In this document: positions 46,358-59,028 of the stretch, one piece after another
Layout of the letters: every line of letters starts with the position of its first letter
Numbering within the stretch: position 1 is the stretch's first letter
Source: Pontederia crassipes
Lineage: Eukaryota; Streptophyta; Magnoliopsida; Commelinales; Pontederiaceae
Assembly: GCA_030549335.1 (NCBI GenBank)
Contig: CM060188.1
Coordinates: 17,859,501-17,923,500, forward strand
Length of the DNA: 64,000 bases
Reading direction: 5' to 3'
Position numbers and translations under genes: made by a program
Notes under the pieces: generated by a model
What the model was told of the DNA's origin: nothing
Seen by the model: the letters and a program-made list of their open reading frames with translations, nothing else
The model's database searches: none

Positions 46358-47077
46358 ATGGCGACGTCGACGGCTTCACGCATGGACTCCTCTCCACTGC
46401 TGCCAACACCCCGGCCGTCGCATTGGAGAAATATGCGGTACCGCAACGCGGCCGTATCCATCCGTGGCGGCGTCGTCTCCGTGTCGGAGGACGACGTCTC
46501 CCACGCCGGCGAACAGGAGGTCCAACTGCAGGTGGCAGTCAACGTGGTTACGCTCACCCTGACGCCGCCGCCGTCTTCGATCCGCAGGCAGGACAGTCAA
46601 GTCACCTATGCCAACTTCCCTCTGTCTCAACCACTCGGCTTCCGGGAGTTGCTCCCCGATTCCCTCCTCAATCGTCCTGACCTGGACGACAGCTACGCCG
46701 ACTTCTTGGTCGAAATCGTCAGCTTCTTCGCGCTCATTCACCAGTTCTCGTACATTGGGACTCCCCGCACGCTCTGGATGCAGCTCAGCATCGACGTCGT
46801 CGTCGTCGAGACGGAGGCGGAGACGGCTCCTCCTCCGCTACCTGCGGCGAGACCGCAACTCGAGAAGATAATCTACGACGAGGGAGGAGAGTCGACGGAG
46901 TTGAGTGAGACGGCGTGCCCGATATGCCTGCAGGACTTTCAAACCGGCGAAGAACTGGGGAAGACGATGTGTGGCCATCCCTTTCACCCTCACTGCCTCG
47001 GCAGATGGTTGGAGCGGAATCCCGTCTGCCCTCTCTGCCGGTCTCGGGTTCTCCTGACGGATGCAGCTGACGATTAG
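46358..47077 (+). CDS. RING-H2 E3 ubiquitin ligase, copy A4
   Basis: 239 aa and identical to A1 and A2 in protein. Two silent changes (CAACCA for CAGCCG at Q91-P92) distinguish its DNA from A2. It is the second A gene of unit 2 and has the same distal upstream sequence as A2. It is complete, with no sign of decay. Confidence 0.93.
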   Translation: MATSTASRMDSSPLLPTPRPSHWRNMRYRNAAVSIRGGVVSVSEDDVSHAGEQEVQLQVAVNVVTLTLTPPPSSIRRQDSQVTYANFPLSQPLGFRELLPDSLLNRPDLDDSYADFLVEIVSFFALIHQFSYIGTPRTLWMQLSIDVVVVETEAETAPPPLPAARPQLEKIIYDEGGESTELSETACPICLQDFQTGEELGKTMCGHPFHPHCLGRWLERNPVCPLCRSRVLLTDAADD

Positions 47078-48204
47078 CTTGTACGCACGGCACATCCCCT
47101 CGCCACAACGAAAGCATGGAGGCCGTGTCCCGGTTCCAGTTTCAGAGATCTGTTTACACCTCAATTAAATTCCCTCGTCGACTGCATGTCTTGCCGAGAA
47201 TTTGTATTTTGCTTTTGTTCTTTTAAGAAGCAGGACATTGTTTTGTTTTTAATTTGCTGGCCAAAGAGTCATCTGATAACGCCATGATTAAAATGTAATT
47301 ATCTCGTAAGGGGTTATGTCATGTATAATACACATTTTTTTCGTCCTTGCACACGGCCATTCAATTAAGAGATGATTATATACACAGTTTATATGTTATG
47401 AGATCTTTGTGCACGTGTTTAGTTAATTAAGTGTGTTTCTACCGTTCTATAATACATATATTTTATTTCGAATATGTACTCGATGCATATTATTTCGTCT
47501 TCTCTCGTAGTTTAAATTTTAATGTATCGATTATCGTAATTCAAATTCTTTAAATAGACGAACTCAATAGAAGCTTTAAGTATTGCCCTCAAATATCAAC
47601 AAGAAACTTGTCTCCACGATTAGGTGTCCCATTTATGAATTTGTCAACACAACACAGTTATAAAGATCATCACCTATTACATTGTGCGCCTACAAAAAGT
47701 TAAGTTTTTGTAATAAGCCTCTTTTAAGATTTACGATAAGTGCATGTAAACACGTAAATTATATCGACATTAATTATTGTGAACGTGCAGGATCTATGGA
47801 CATATTAAAATTTATGTAAACATGCAAATTATATCGATCAACACGTTATTTAGTAAATATATACTATGGGTATGTTATAGGTGCGATTATATATCACGAT
47901 TTAAAAAAAAACATTAATTTGCATGCGTGAAAAAATTATTCATAATAAAAATTATGCATTTTTATTGAAAAAATTAACTTGTGTCTAATTAATTTATACC
48001 ATATTTACGTCGTATAAAGTCTTCATTTATTTATATATTCATTTCGAATACACAAATTTGAGATTGAAAACGTGTATATACATATATAGATATAAACAGA
48101 AAAGAACAAGGAAAAAATTACCATGTATAATTTTCATACTTCCGCTATCGAGCAAAAAAAAAACCAATTACATGCTTCCATTTCTAATGGGAGTAAGGCG
48201 CACT
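47078..48204. other. 3' UTR and downstream flank of A4
   Basis: Copy of the A1 3' flank that ends at the E2 terminus at 48205. No gene is seen. Confidence 0.6.
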
Positions 48205-49332
48205 CACTACAAGAAAGGAAAATTAAAAAAATCTATCGGAAATCAAATTTCCTGATGAGTTTTGCGACGGAACCAATCCGTTGGAAAAGTTGGCATTGCA
48301 AATGATTTACGATGGGCGCAAAAATACCGTCGAAACTTCCGATGGTTTGTAAACCATCGGAAGTTACGACGGTTAAGGTCGTGAGAAGTTCCTACGGCTA
48401 CGATCGTCAGAACTTTTCACGGTCCTAACCGTTGGAAGTTCCGACGGCAATAATCATTGGAACTTTCGACGGTTATAACCATCGATGGTTATCTTCTTTT
48501 TCGATGGCCCGTCCATCGGAAAGGATATTTAAAATGTAAAAAAAATAGACCTCCTCGCGACGGATCCAACCGCCCACGTCCTGATTCGTCACCTGGTGGA
48601 CGGAGAAGCCCGCCTCGCGACGGATTCTGCTGCCGCCGCCCACGGCCTGATCCGCCACCTAGTGGCCATGGATGGTCTTCCATGGCCTGATCTGACCGCC
48701 TGAGGCTGGTGACAGATTAGGCCGGCATCGCGGGCGGGAGGGGAAGAAGGGCTGCCAGATCGTGGCCAAATCGCGAGTGACGGAGTGGGAGAGGGAGCCG
48801 ACTGAAGGAGAGAGCACCTTCGGAGGGAGAGAGCGCTACTAGATAGAGCGCCATTGGAGGGAGAGGGCGCCGTCAGAGGGAGAGAGCGCGAGAGGAAGAG
48901 GGACTTCGTTCGGTGGGAGTGAGAGAGGGGGAAGAGACGGAGAGAGGGGAGAAAGATATATGGGGTTGTGAGGGAAAAAGTGACGCATTAATAAAAATTA
49001 GAATAACCGATGGTCCGAATCGTTGGAACCACTGAACATAAGCATTATATTATAAATAAATTTATTATTATTTTATTATCGACGGTCCAAACCATCGGAA
49101 TCACCAATGGCTCTAACTCTGTCGGTAGTTCCGACTGTCCGAGCCTAATAAAAACTATACATAGGCATTAAATTATATTATATATAAATTTATTAGTAAT
49201 TTAATTATCGACGGTCCGGACGGTCGGAACTACGATGGACTCAAAATCTATCGATAGTTCCGACAGTCCCGACCTTCAAAAATATTAATAATAAAAAACT
49301 AGATATGGGCGTTATATTATATTATATATGAA
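48205..49332. mobile_element. CACTA-like element E2, left copy of unit 3, right-truncated
   Basis: Intact CACTACAAGAAAGG start and the same deletion junction (TATATGAACCTAGATC) as unit 2, so the deletion came before the duplication of units 2 and 3. Confidence 0.6.
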
Positions 49333-49504
49333 CCTAGATCACGCACACAAAAAAAAACATAAGAAATGTGAAAAATCTAAATCATGATTCACATAGGTGA
49401 CGTTTGGCTGAAGAATAATATATTCTTGAAAATATTATATTCCATGTAATATTTTTTTCTTTGGATGTTAAATTAATATTCTAAAATGATGAAAATTCTT
49501 TATT

Positions 49505-51380
49505 CACTAAAAGAAAATTACCATTTTTCGACGGACAATTTCCGACGGATAGAAATCTGTCACAATTTGTGACGGATTTTCCAACGTTTACAACTGTCGG
49601 AAATGAAAATAATAAATTATGTAATTTATTATATTATTATTTTATTTTTTGACGATTAGGAACGTCGATATTTCCGACGAATATCCATCCGTCACAATTT
49701 TCGTTAGATTTTTCGACGGTTATGACCGTCAGAAATGAAAATAATAAATTATGTAATTTGTTATATCATTATTTTACTTTTCGACGATTAGACGAATTTT
49801 TTGACGGTTACGATCGTAAAAATGAAAATAATAAATTATGTAATTTATTATATTGTTATTTTATTTTTCGACGATTAGGAATGTCGATATTTCTGACGGA
49901 TATTCATCCGTCGCAATTTCCGATGGATTTTTCGACGGTTACGACTGTCGAAAATGAAAATAATAATTTATTTTTCGACGATTAGGAACGTCAAAATTTG
50001 ACGGATATCTATCCATCACAAATTTTGACGGAATTTCCAACGATTACAACTGTCAAAAATAAAAATAATAAATTATGTAATTATTTATATTATTATTTTA
50101 TTTTTTGACGATTAGGAACGCCGATATTTCCGACATTGTAACCGTCGGTAAATGTATAATAATATAATATGAGGAGTATTTTATTAATATAATTAGCAAC
50201 AGTCCAAACCGTCGCAAACCAACGGTTTCGATCGTCGGTAATAATTAGCGACAGTTCAAACCGTTAGTAAAATAAATAAATAAATATTGTATAAGTATTT
50301 TATTTTTATAATTAAATAATTTTCGATGGTTTCGTCCGTCAGTAACTAAAAAATAATAATATAACATATTACCGACGGTTCGGACCGTCGATAAACTAAA
50401 AAATAAACATTATATATATGTAAGTAATATTTTATTGTTATAATTAAATACATTCCGACGGTTTGGACCGTCGGTAACTTTAAAAATAATTAAATATTAC
50501 ATTAATATATATCTTTACTAATTTTTCGACGGTCATAGCGACGGTAATTAAAAATACTCTCCTCTGATCTTTTTTCGTTTTTCCGCTTCCCAACTTTCTA
50601 CCCTATATATATATATATATATATGCATTTTTACTTTCTCACTCTCCATTCTCCACTTATTTCACCCATTCCTCTCTCTTTCTCCATCTCCTATTTTGTC
50701 GGCCCGACCCGTCGGCGACTTCTCCGGACCGGCGACCCTCTCCTCATTGGAGACGACCCGCCGGCGATCTCTCTCTCTCTCCATCTCTCTCCAGCCAGAT
50801 CGGCCGATCCAGCCGCCCATGGCTGGATCTGGCCGATCCGGCTGCCCGCGATCGGATCTGGCCGCGGGGGCAAGATCGGTCGTGACCAGATTGGCTACCT
50901 GCGGCCCGGATCGGTCTCCTGCGGTCCGGATCGGCCCCCTGCGGCCCAGATCTGGCCGACCGGCTGCCAATTTTTTTATTTTTAAAAAATTCTTTACGAC
51001 GGTTGCGACCACAACTGTCGAAAGTTTCGACGGTTTGTGACCGCCGAAAATTTCGACGAATTGCGACGACCGTCGAAAGTTTTGACAGTTGCGGTCGTCG
51101 AAAACTTTCGATGGTTGGAACCGCCGGACTTTTCGGACGGTTACAACCGTCGAAAGTTTTCGACGGTTGGAACCGTTGGGACTTTTCGGACCGTTAGAAC
51201 TGTCGATATTTCCGACGAATTTTTTCCAATCGTCGGAAATCGATTTGTGACGATCGTTTTCCAACGGATCAATTCCGTCCGAAAAACTGTCGAAAAATGT
51301 ATTACCGATGAGTTTTGGGTTGATTACGACCGTCTATAATCAACGTTTTTTTTGTAGTGATCAGCGTTTTACTTGTAGTG
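49505..51380. mobile_element. CACTA element E1, 1876 bp, unit 3 copy
   Basis: TSD ATT at 49502-49504 and 51381-51383. It shares the CACTAAAAGAAAA left end with unit 2 and has a few private substitutions. Confidence 0.87.
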
Positions 51381-51601
51381 ATTCCAGCTTGTGTTTGGAT
51401 GCAAATGAATAAAGTCATTTGATATTATGCTATTTGACCATTTTACCCTTCTCTTAACAAATTGTTCTTATATTTTAATTACTACTAATTATTATCTTTT
51501 TTTGTTATTAATTTTATTATATTATAATTAGTAACCATATTTATGGACTGCATTATCTTATCTTTCTAATATAAAGTATGTATTAAAAGTATTAATAAAT
51601 T

Positions 51602-52039
51602 GGATTATTTCCTCTAACCACCCCTAAATTATCACGAATTTTCACATTTAACCCTAAATTATGAACTTCATTTTTTGGATACCTAAACTATCGCAATTTT
51701 TTCAATTTTGTCCTTTCGTCCAAGCCCGTCAACTTTTCGATTAACTTTGATTTTTTAGATTTGTGAAAAATAAAAAATGCCCATATGCGAAAGAAATCTC
51801 TCTTAGAGAGAGAAAGAGAGGAGAGGGGGGCGTGTGCAGGGAGAGATTTTTTCGCATGGCGCATTTTTGACTTTTTACAAATTCGAAAAAATAAAGTTAA
51901 CGAAAAAGTTGACGAAATTAGACGGAAGGATCAAATTAAAAAAATCATGTTAGTTTAGGGATTCAAAAAATGAAGTTCGTAGTTTAAGGTTAGATGTGGA
52001 AAATCGTGATAGTTTAGGAGTGGTTAGAGGAAATAATTC
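51602..52039. mobile_element. Mutator-like MITE M2, 438 bp, unit 3 copy
   Basis: TSD TAATAAATT at 51593-51601 and 52040-52048. Confidence 0.87.
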
Positions 52040-52048
52040 TAATAAATT

Positions 52049-52798
52049 TAATTTCTTTACTCTACAAAAGAAAAAAATCCTAATGAAATTTTTAATATGA
52101 AGAATAAATAACTTTTTCTTGAATTCACAAGATCATCTAATTGTCAATCTTTAATTTGATGGTCATTTGGTCTATTATCAATATAATTTTATGTTACTTT
52201 TGACGTGTTATGATGTAGTTGACCATAATCAAACCATGAAGAAGGCCAAATGTCTCAAAACGTGAAGGACCTTGCAGCCCTCATGAAAATGATCAAAATA
52301 TATATATTCCACTCGAATATGATACGATGAGTTTAAACATCCATTAATTGATGTGCATGATGATGTGAGACTTTACTCTTACTTTCATGGGTAATATCCT
52401 TTTATTCGGCTAGTAAACAACGCTATCGATTGAAGTGTTCCAATGCGTCTTCCATTAGAAATAGAAATATGTAATTGTTTTTTTCTTCCTCTAATTGGAT
52501 AAAGAAAGTAAAAACTTATTTTACTTATTTATAAATCAGAAAAAAATAAGACAAAAATCTCAACTTATTTTTTGTAAAAAAATAGATCAGTTTGATCAAT
52601 AAATGTACTATTTTATTTTTAGAATATATATAACTTTTTTACATTTTTTATATTATAATATTAATGACATTTTGATCATTTGATTAAAATAATAATTTAA
52701 AATTTTATTATTATCAAACACTATAATTACTTATTTTTAGAATTAACTTAACCATTAAATTATTTATCAACATTTTAACTTATAAGCCAAATGAGCCT
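52049..52798. other. Upstream AT-rich region of A5
   Basis: Equivalent of 6242-6990, with the small inverted piece at 52442-52485. No gene is seen. Confidence 0.5.
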
Positions 52799-52907
52799 AT
52801 AATAATCTCTTAATTGAATTGTCGTGTGCAAGGACAAAAAAAAAAGAGTATATATATATATATATATATGACATAACCCCTTACTAAGGAATTACATTTT
52901 AATCATG
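52799..52907 (-). repeat. Inverted 3'-flank relic upstream of A5
   Basis: Equivalent of 6991-7094 with a longer TA tract. The right arm that pairs with it is missing here because the A5 3' flank was deleted. Confidence 0.7.
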
Positions 52908-53622
52908 GATATAAACAAAATAAAGAACATATTTTAGATATAAACAGAAAATAACATAAAAATTGTAACGTTGCTTGGCCAATACTAACTACAATTATAG
53001 TTATAGAAAAGATAACTTTTTATTTTTATGGATACAGGTCACTTTTATAGAAAACTGTAGTTAATATATTTACAGTAAAAATTTTGATTGATTTAGGATT
53101 TATGGTTTACAGTTTAGGATTAGCTTTTTTTATTTTAATTAATAATAACCATTTCTGGTTATTTCTTTATATTTTTCTGGACGTCTGATGTAATCCTTGT
53201 GGGTGCAAAATGCGGTGCCTTTAAGAAAAAAAAGAAAGACATACTCTATAGTCTACATTATTATTTAAGTATTTTTTAACAAATAACTTAAATACAGATA
53301 TACTCGATAATTAACAATATACTATATTTCACTGCAATATAATATTATAGTTATTTTTGTCATGTGGTTCCCCAAATTTTGATATTAATACTTTTATTTT
53401 ATTTATTTAGTCTAAGTCAAGCTCTTGTTTTGGTCAATTTTTTTTATTTTCTCCAAGAAAATAATTTACTTATTTAATCTAAGCAAAATTCTTATTTTTA
53501 TTAATAGCGAAATGGAATTTACATTCCTTAGTTCGTATTCTTTTATTTTTCAGATATATTTGATATCTAATATTTGATATTAGTGAACTTCTAATTAAGA
53601 GAATTATTATAAAATTAGATTC
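52908..53622. other. AT-rich upstream region of A5
   Basis: Equivalent of 7095-7808 of unit 1, retained here but largely deleted before A3. No gene is seen. Confidence 0.55.
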
Positions 53623-53811
53623 AACATATTTAGAGTAGCATATTCGGGGACATAATAAATTTAATCATAACATATTTATGTAATATTAATCTAATTATGA
53701 TTCGTAATTCGATTAGGATTTGATTTTTCTTATTAGTTCGTATATCTTTATATTAAGTCTCGCCTAAACTAATCCTCTCCGCTCTCCGCTCTCCGCGTTT
53801 AGCAATTGATC
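53623..53811 (+). promoter_or_regulatory. Shared proximal promoter and leader of A5
   Basis: Conserved block, but the near-palindrome at 53702-53718 has one changed base (TCG for TCC in the left arm), which breaks the symmetry. Three CTCTCCG units. Confidence 0.5.
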
Positions 53812-54531
53812 ATGGCGACGTCGACGGCTTCACGCATGGACTCCTCTCCACTGCTGCCAACACCCCGGCCGTCGCATTGGAGAAATATGCGGTACCGCAA
53901 CGCGGCCGTATCCATCCGTGGCGGCGTCGTCTTCGTCTCGGAGGACGACGTCTCCCACGCCGGCGAACAGGAGGTCCAACTGCAGGTGGCAGTCAACGTG
54001 GTTACGCTCACCCTGACGCCGCCGCCGTCTTCGATCCGCAGGCAGGACAGTCAAGTCACCTATGCCAACTTCCCTCTGTCTCAGCCGCTCGGCTTCCGGG
54101 AGTTGCTCCCCGATTCCCTCCTCAATCGTCCTGACCTGGACGACAGCTACGCCGACTTCTTGGTCGAAATCGTCAGCTTCTTCGCGCTCATTCACCAGTT
54201 CTCGTACATTGGGACTCCCCGCACGCTCTGGATGCAGCTCAGCATCGACGTCGTCGTCGTCGAGACGGAGGCGGAGACGGCTCCTCCTCCGCTACCTGCG
54301 GCGAGACCGCAACTCGAGAAGATAATCTACGACGAGGGAGGAGAGTCGACGGAGTTGAGTGAGACGGCGTGCCCGATATGCCTGCAGGACTTTCAAACCG
54401 GCGAAGAACTGGGGAAGACGATGTGTGGCCATCCCTTTCACCCTCACTGCCTCGGCAGATGGTTGGAGCGGAATCCCGTCTGCCCTCTCTGCCGGTCTCG
54501 GGTTCTCCTGACGGATGCAGCTGACGATTAG
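53812..54531 (+). CDS. RING-H2 E3 ubiquitin ligase, copy A5 (3' flank replaced)
   Basis: 239 aa with F41 like A3 but L117 like A1, and a complete RING. Only about 77 bp of the normal 3' UTR remain. After TTTCAGAGATTTGTT the sequence switches to CCTAGCGGTCGTGG, the inside of an E2 element, so the T-rich putative polyadenylation region and the rest of the flank are missing. Transcripts would have to end within transposon sequence. The coding frame itself is undamaged. Confidence 0.9.
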   Translation: MATSTASRMDSSPLLPTPRPSHWRNMRYRNAAVSIRGGVVFVSEDDVSHAGEQEVQLQVAVNVVTLTLTPPPSSIRRQDSQVTYANFPLSQPLGFRELLPDSLLNRPDLDDSYADFLVEIVSFFALIHQFSYIGTPRTLWMQLSIDVVVVETEAETAPPPLPAARPQLEKIIYDEGGESTELSETACPICLQDFQTGEELGKTMCGHPFHPHCLGRWLERNPVCPLCRSRVLLTDAADD

Positions 54532-54610
54532 CTTGTACGCACGGCACATCCCCTCGCCACAACGAAAGCATGGAGGCCGTGTCCCGGTTCCAGTTTCAGA
54601 GATTTGTTCC

Positions 54611-55630
54611 CCTAGCGGTCGTGGATGGTCTCCCAAGGCCTGAAATGGCCGCTTGAGGGCGGTGACAGATGAGGCCGCAACCGACCACATCGCGGGAGCG
54701 GGAGAGGAAGAGGAGCTGCTAGATCGTGGTCAAATCGCGAGTGAGGGAGTGGGAAAGGGAACCGACTGAGGGAGAGAGCGCCTTCGGAGGGAAAGAGCGT
54801 TGCCAGATAGAGCGCCATTGGAGGGAGAGAGCGCTGTCTGAGGGAGAGAGCGTGGGAGGAAGAGGGACTTCGTTCGGTGGGAGTGAGAGAGGGGGAAGAG
54901 ATGGAGAGAGGGGAGAAAGATATATGGTGATGTGAGGGAAAAAGTGGCGGGGAGGACACGCGTGAATGAAATTAGAATAACCGACGGTCCGAATCGTCCA
55001 AACCATTGAACATAAAAGTTATATTATAAATAAATTTATTATTATTTAATTATCGATGGTCCAAACCATCAGAACCACCAATGGCTCGAACTCTGTCGGT
55101 AGTTCCGACTGTCGGAGCCTAATAAAAACTATACATAGGCATTAAATTATATTATATACAATTTTATTATTAATTTAATTATCGACGGTCCAAACGATCG
55201 GAACTATCGATGGACTCAAAATTTGTCGATAGTTCTGACAGTCCCGACCTTTAGAAATATTAATAATAAAAAAACTAAACATGGGCGTTATATTATATTA
55301 TATATGAATTTATTATTAATTTAAGGTTTATTTTCATAAATCTCTCCTAAACTAAACATAGGTGTTATATTATGTTATATATAATTTTTTTTATTAACTT
55401 AATTACTGATGGCCTGAACCATCGAAACTACCGATGGCCCGAAATCCTTCGATAGTTCCGACGGTCTGGGCCGTATGAAATATTAATAATAAAAAATTAA
55501 ACATGTGTGTTATATTATATATAAATTTAATATTAATTTAATTACCAGTGATTCGAACCGTCAAAACTATCAACAGCTCGAAATCCATCGGTAATTACCG
55601 AGGGATTAGGCCGTCGATGAACTACAAAAC
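54611..55630. mobile_element. CACTA-like element E2, second copy of unit 3, left-truncated
   Basis: Corresponds to about 10317-11335 of unit 1. The left terminus, GACGGT-rich left arm and part of the GC-rich core are lost in the A5 junction deletion (about 1.5 kb in unit 1 coordinates). Confidence 0.55.
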
Positions 55631-55932
55631 ATTGAAGAGTATTTCCAATTTTTACAAAGTTTAAAATCTAAAAATTAGATGTTGTTTTACATGTCCTCTT
55701 TATATCTATTAGTTTTTTAAAATTTTTAAATAGTGCGTATCATATTTAATTTTTATTGTAATTATTATTTTATAGATTCATTGAAATATCGCAAATGAAC
55801 TCGTGATTTCTCACATCTTTGCATGCCCTTGAACTATTGTTAAATCTGTTTTATTCCTAAATGATTTTATTATTCTGATTTTTTTATGAGGTGTGGTGCC
55901 TCGTGTTCCTAAATAAAGTGTCATAATTTTAA

Positions 55933-56718
55933 GGATATAACCGAGAGCACCCTCTATGCTTACAACCGCATGATTGAGATGCGACAATCGACGATATGTG
56001 TCCGATTCAAATTTTTTCTCGCACTGAATGGGGGATGGTTCAACTCTTTTCGTCGGTCAAGCGCAAGTCGAACCCTTCATGCCCCTAACAAGTTCTACTC
56101 ACCATTTTTTCTGCTCGCGTTGAACGCCCTAACAACCTCGGTGCTCGCCGTCATCTGCTCGAGATCTCGTGGTCACAAGATGTCATCATCGGTTCTGGTT
56201 TTGCTCGCAAGACGTTGTCGCTGCTATTGTTCGCAAGTCGCTCGCAAAGCCATCGCTCACGAAGACGTCGATTCAATATCGTCGTCGCCGTACTTGCGAA
56301 GAAGTCGGTGTTGCTCGCTATGATGCTGTCATCCCCACTTCTGCTCACGAAGATGAGTATTTGTTCTCGTCGCCGATTATGCTCACAAGATGTTCGTAGT
56401 CATCGGTGCTCGTGAACTGTTCTTCATCCTTGGTGCTCACGAGTTGTTTGTCATCGCCTCGCAAGCTTTTCGTGGTTGTCGGTGCATGCAAAGACATCGA
56501 GATCAATTGGAAAAAGTGACGTCGACTTCTCGCAAAGACGCACCCGTCGACTGAAGAGAGCGCAAACCGGCGATGGAGAGCGTTGAACTGGCGAACAAAA
56601 ATGATAAAAAAATAGCCTCGTTGAACCGCGTGTGCGCACCCACCTTTGCATCTCAATCCAACCAATGAAAAACTTGGCAGCTGGTTCTCACAACTTAAGT
56701 TGGGAGCATCCCATTAAA
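55933..56718. mobile_element. GC-rich element R upstream of B3
   Basis: Flanked by TCATAATTTTAA at 55921-55932 and 56719-56730. Follows the unit 2 copy. Confidence 0.45.
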
Positions 56719-56730
56719 TCATAATTTTAA

Positions 56731-58082
56731 TAGTTGACAACATATTTTCTTTTAAAAAATAAATAGGAACGCAAATGTCATGTCTTGAAAAATATAAAGT
56801 GAAAATACATTTAAAGTTTAAAGGACAGTAGAATTTTAAAAATCATCAGTTAAATGCGAAAATTCATGAAAATTCAAGAGGTCTAAAAGAAAATACTTCT
56901 TTTTAATATTTGACGCCTCTAATTTTACTTTTCAAAATAAAATGTAAGAATATATATTTCCATTTTTTTGTTTTTAATTACTTACTATTTTTTCTTCTTC
57001 AAAACAAAAATGATAAATATTTGTAAACAACATAAGTTCATTATTATGTTGTAACAAAAAGTTTCCAATATAAGTATCAATGCATATTTTATATTCATGT
57101 ATATTTATGTTACTTTACTGTAATAAATTGTTTTGGTCATTATATACTATTTTTTTCTAAATTTATAATAAAACCCATATTCATTAATATCTAAATATTA
57201 TACATTACTCAATTACGATCTATTTGTCAAACTTTCTATTATGAAAAGGGAGCGAGAGCGAGAGTGAGATTACGCACACAAAAAAACATAAGAAATGAGA
57301 AAAATCTAAATCATAATTCACATAGGTGACGTTTGGCTGAAGAATAATATATTCTTGAAAATATTATATTCTATGTAATATTTTTTATTTTGTTTGGATG
57401 TTAAATTAATATTCTAAAATGATGAAAACTGTTTATTCCACCTTGTGTTTGGATGCAAATGAATAAAGTCATTTGATATTATGCTATTTGACCATTTTAC
57501 CCTTCTCTTAACAAATTGTTCTTGTATTTTAATTATTATCTTTTTTGGTTATTAATTTTATTATATTATAATTAGTAACCACATTTATGGACTACATTAT
57601 TTTATCTTTCTAATATAACGTATGTAGTAAAAGTATTAATAAATTTAATTTCTTTACTCTAGAAAAGAAAAAAGAATCCTAATCAAATTTTTAATATGAA
57701 GTATAAATAACTTTTTTCTTCAATTCACAAGATCATCTAATTGTTAATCTTTAATTTGACGGTTGTTTGGTCTATTATCAATATAATTTTATGATACTTT
57801 TGACGTGTTATGATGTAGTTGACCATAATCAAACCATGAAGAAGGCCAAATGTCTCAAAACGTAAAGGACCATGCAGCCCTCATGAAAATGATCAAAATA
57901 TATATATATTCACTCGAATATGATACGATGAGTTTAAACATTCATTAATTGATGTGCATGATGATGTGAGACTTTACTCTTACTTTCATGAGTAATATAC
58001 TTTTTTTTTAGTAGTATCCTTTTATTCGGCTACTAAACAACGTTGTTGATTGTAGTGTTCCAATGCGTCTTACTCCCATTAG
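56731..58082. other. AT-rich block upstream of B3 with empty sites
   Basis: Empty E1 target ATT at 57435-57437 and empty M2 target at 57637-57645. No gene is seen. Confidence 0.7.
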
Positions 58083-58154
58083 GAACGATATTCCGTGGCT
58101 GAAGGAATGATATTCCGTAGCTGAAGGAACGATATTCCGTGGCTGAAGAAACGA
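58083..58154. repeat. 22-bp minisatellite upstream of B3, three copies
   Basis: Same three-copy state as before B2. Confidence 0.88.
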
Positions 58155-58323
58155 TTGTGCACTTTACGTTGCATGAATGGACATGCAATGCGACGTCACA
58201 AAATATCGAGCAGCGTCAAATTATCATGATAGTACATGACGGCAGTCCTGCATGTGACACGAGTGCTATGAGTTATACAACAGTTGTGTATAATTAATTT
58301 TAAAATAAATTTTCATATTGATC

Positions 58324-59028
58324 ATGGCGACGTCGACGGCTTCACGCATGGACTCCTCTCCACTGCTGCCAACACCCCGGCCGTCGCATTGGAGAAATAT
58401 CCGGTACCGCAACGCGGCCATATCCATCTGTGGCGGCGTCGTCTCCGACGCCGGCGAACAGGAGGTCCAACTGCAGGTGGCGATCAACGTGGTTACGCTC
58501 AGCCTGACCCCGCCGCCGTCTTCGATCCGCAGGCAGGACAGACAAGTCACCTATGCTGACTTCCCTCTGTCTCAGCTGCTCGGTTTCCGGGAGTCGCTCC
58601 CCGATTCCCTCCTCAATCATCCTGTCCTGGACGACGGCTACGCCGACTTCTTGGTCAACATCGTCGGTCACTTCGCGCGCACTCACCAGCTCTCGTACAG
58701 TGGGACTCCCCGCACGCTCTGGATGCAGCTCAGCATCGACGCCGTCGTAGTCGAGACGGAGACGGAGACGGGGACGGTTCCTCCTCCGCTACCTGCGGCG
58801 AGACCGCAACTCGAGAAGATAATCTACGAGGAGGGAGGAGAGTCGGGGGAGTTGAGCGAGACGGCGTGCCCGATATGCCTGCAGGACTTTCAAACCGGCG
58901 AAGAACTGGGGAAGACGATGTGCGGGCATCCCTTTCACCCTCACTGCCTCGGCAGATGGTTGGAGCGGAATCCTGTCTGCCCTCTTTGCCGGTCTCGGGT
59001 TCTCCAGACGGATGCAGCTGACCATTAG
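58324..59028 (+). CDS. RING-H2 E3 ubiquitin ligase, copy B3 (promoter lost)
   Basis: 234 aa and identical in protein to B2, with the same 21-bp deletion and the same foreign upstream junction (TTTTCATATTGATCATGG). Both lesions therefore arose once and were then duplicated with the unit. The RING-H2 ligands C182 to C222 are intact. Whether it is expressed cannot be told from sequence; nothing resembling the conserved promoter block lies within 1 kb upstream. Confidence 0.85.
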   Translation: MATSTASRMDSSPLLPTPRPSHWRNIRYRNAAISICGGVVSDAGEQEVQLQVAINVVTLSLTPPPSSIRRQDRQVTYADFPLSQLLGFRESLPDSLLNHPVLDDGYADFLVNIVGHFARTHQLSYSGTPRTLWMQLSIDAVVVETETETGTVPPPLPAARPQLEKIIYEEGGESGELSETACPICLQDFQTGEELGKTMCGHPFHPHCLGRWLERNPVCPLCRSRVLQTDAADH

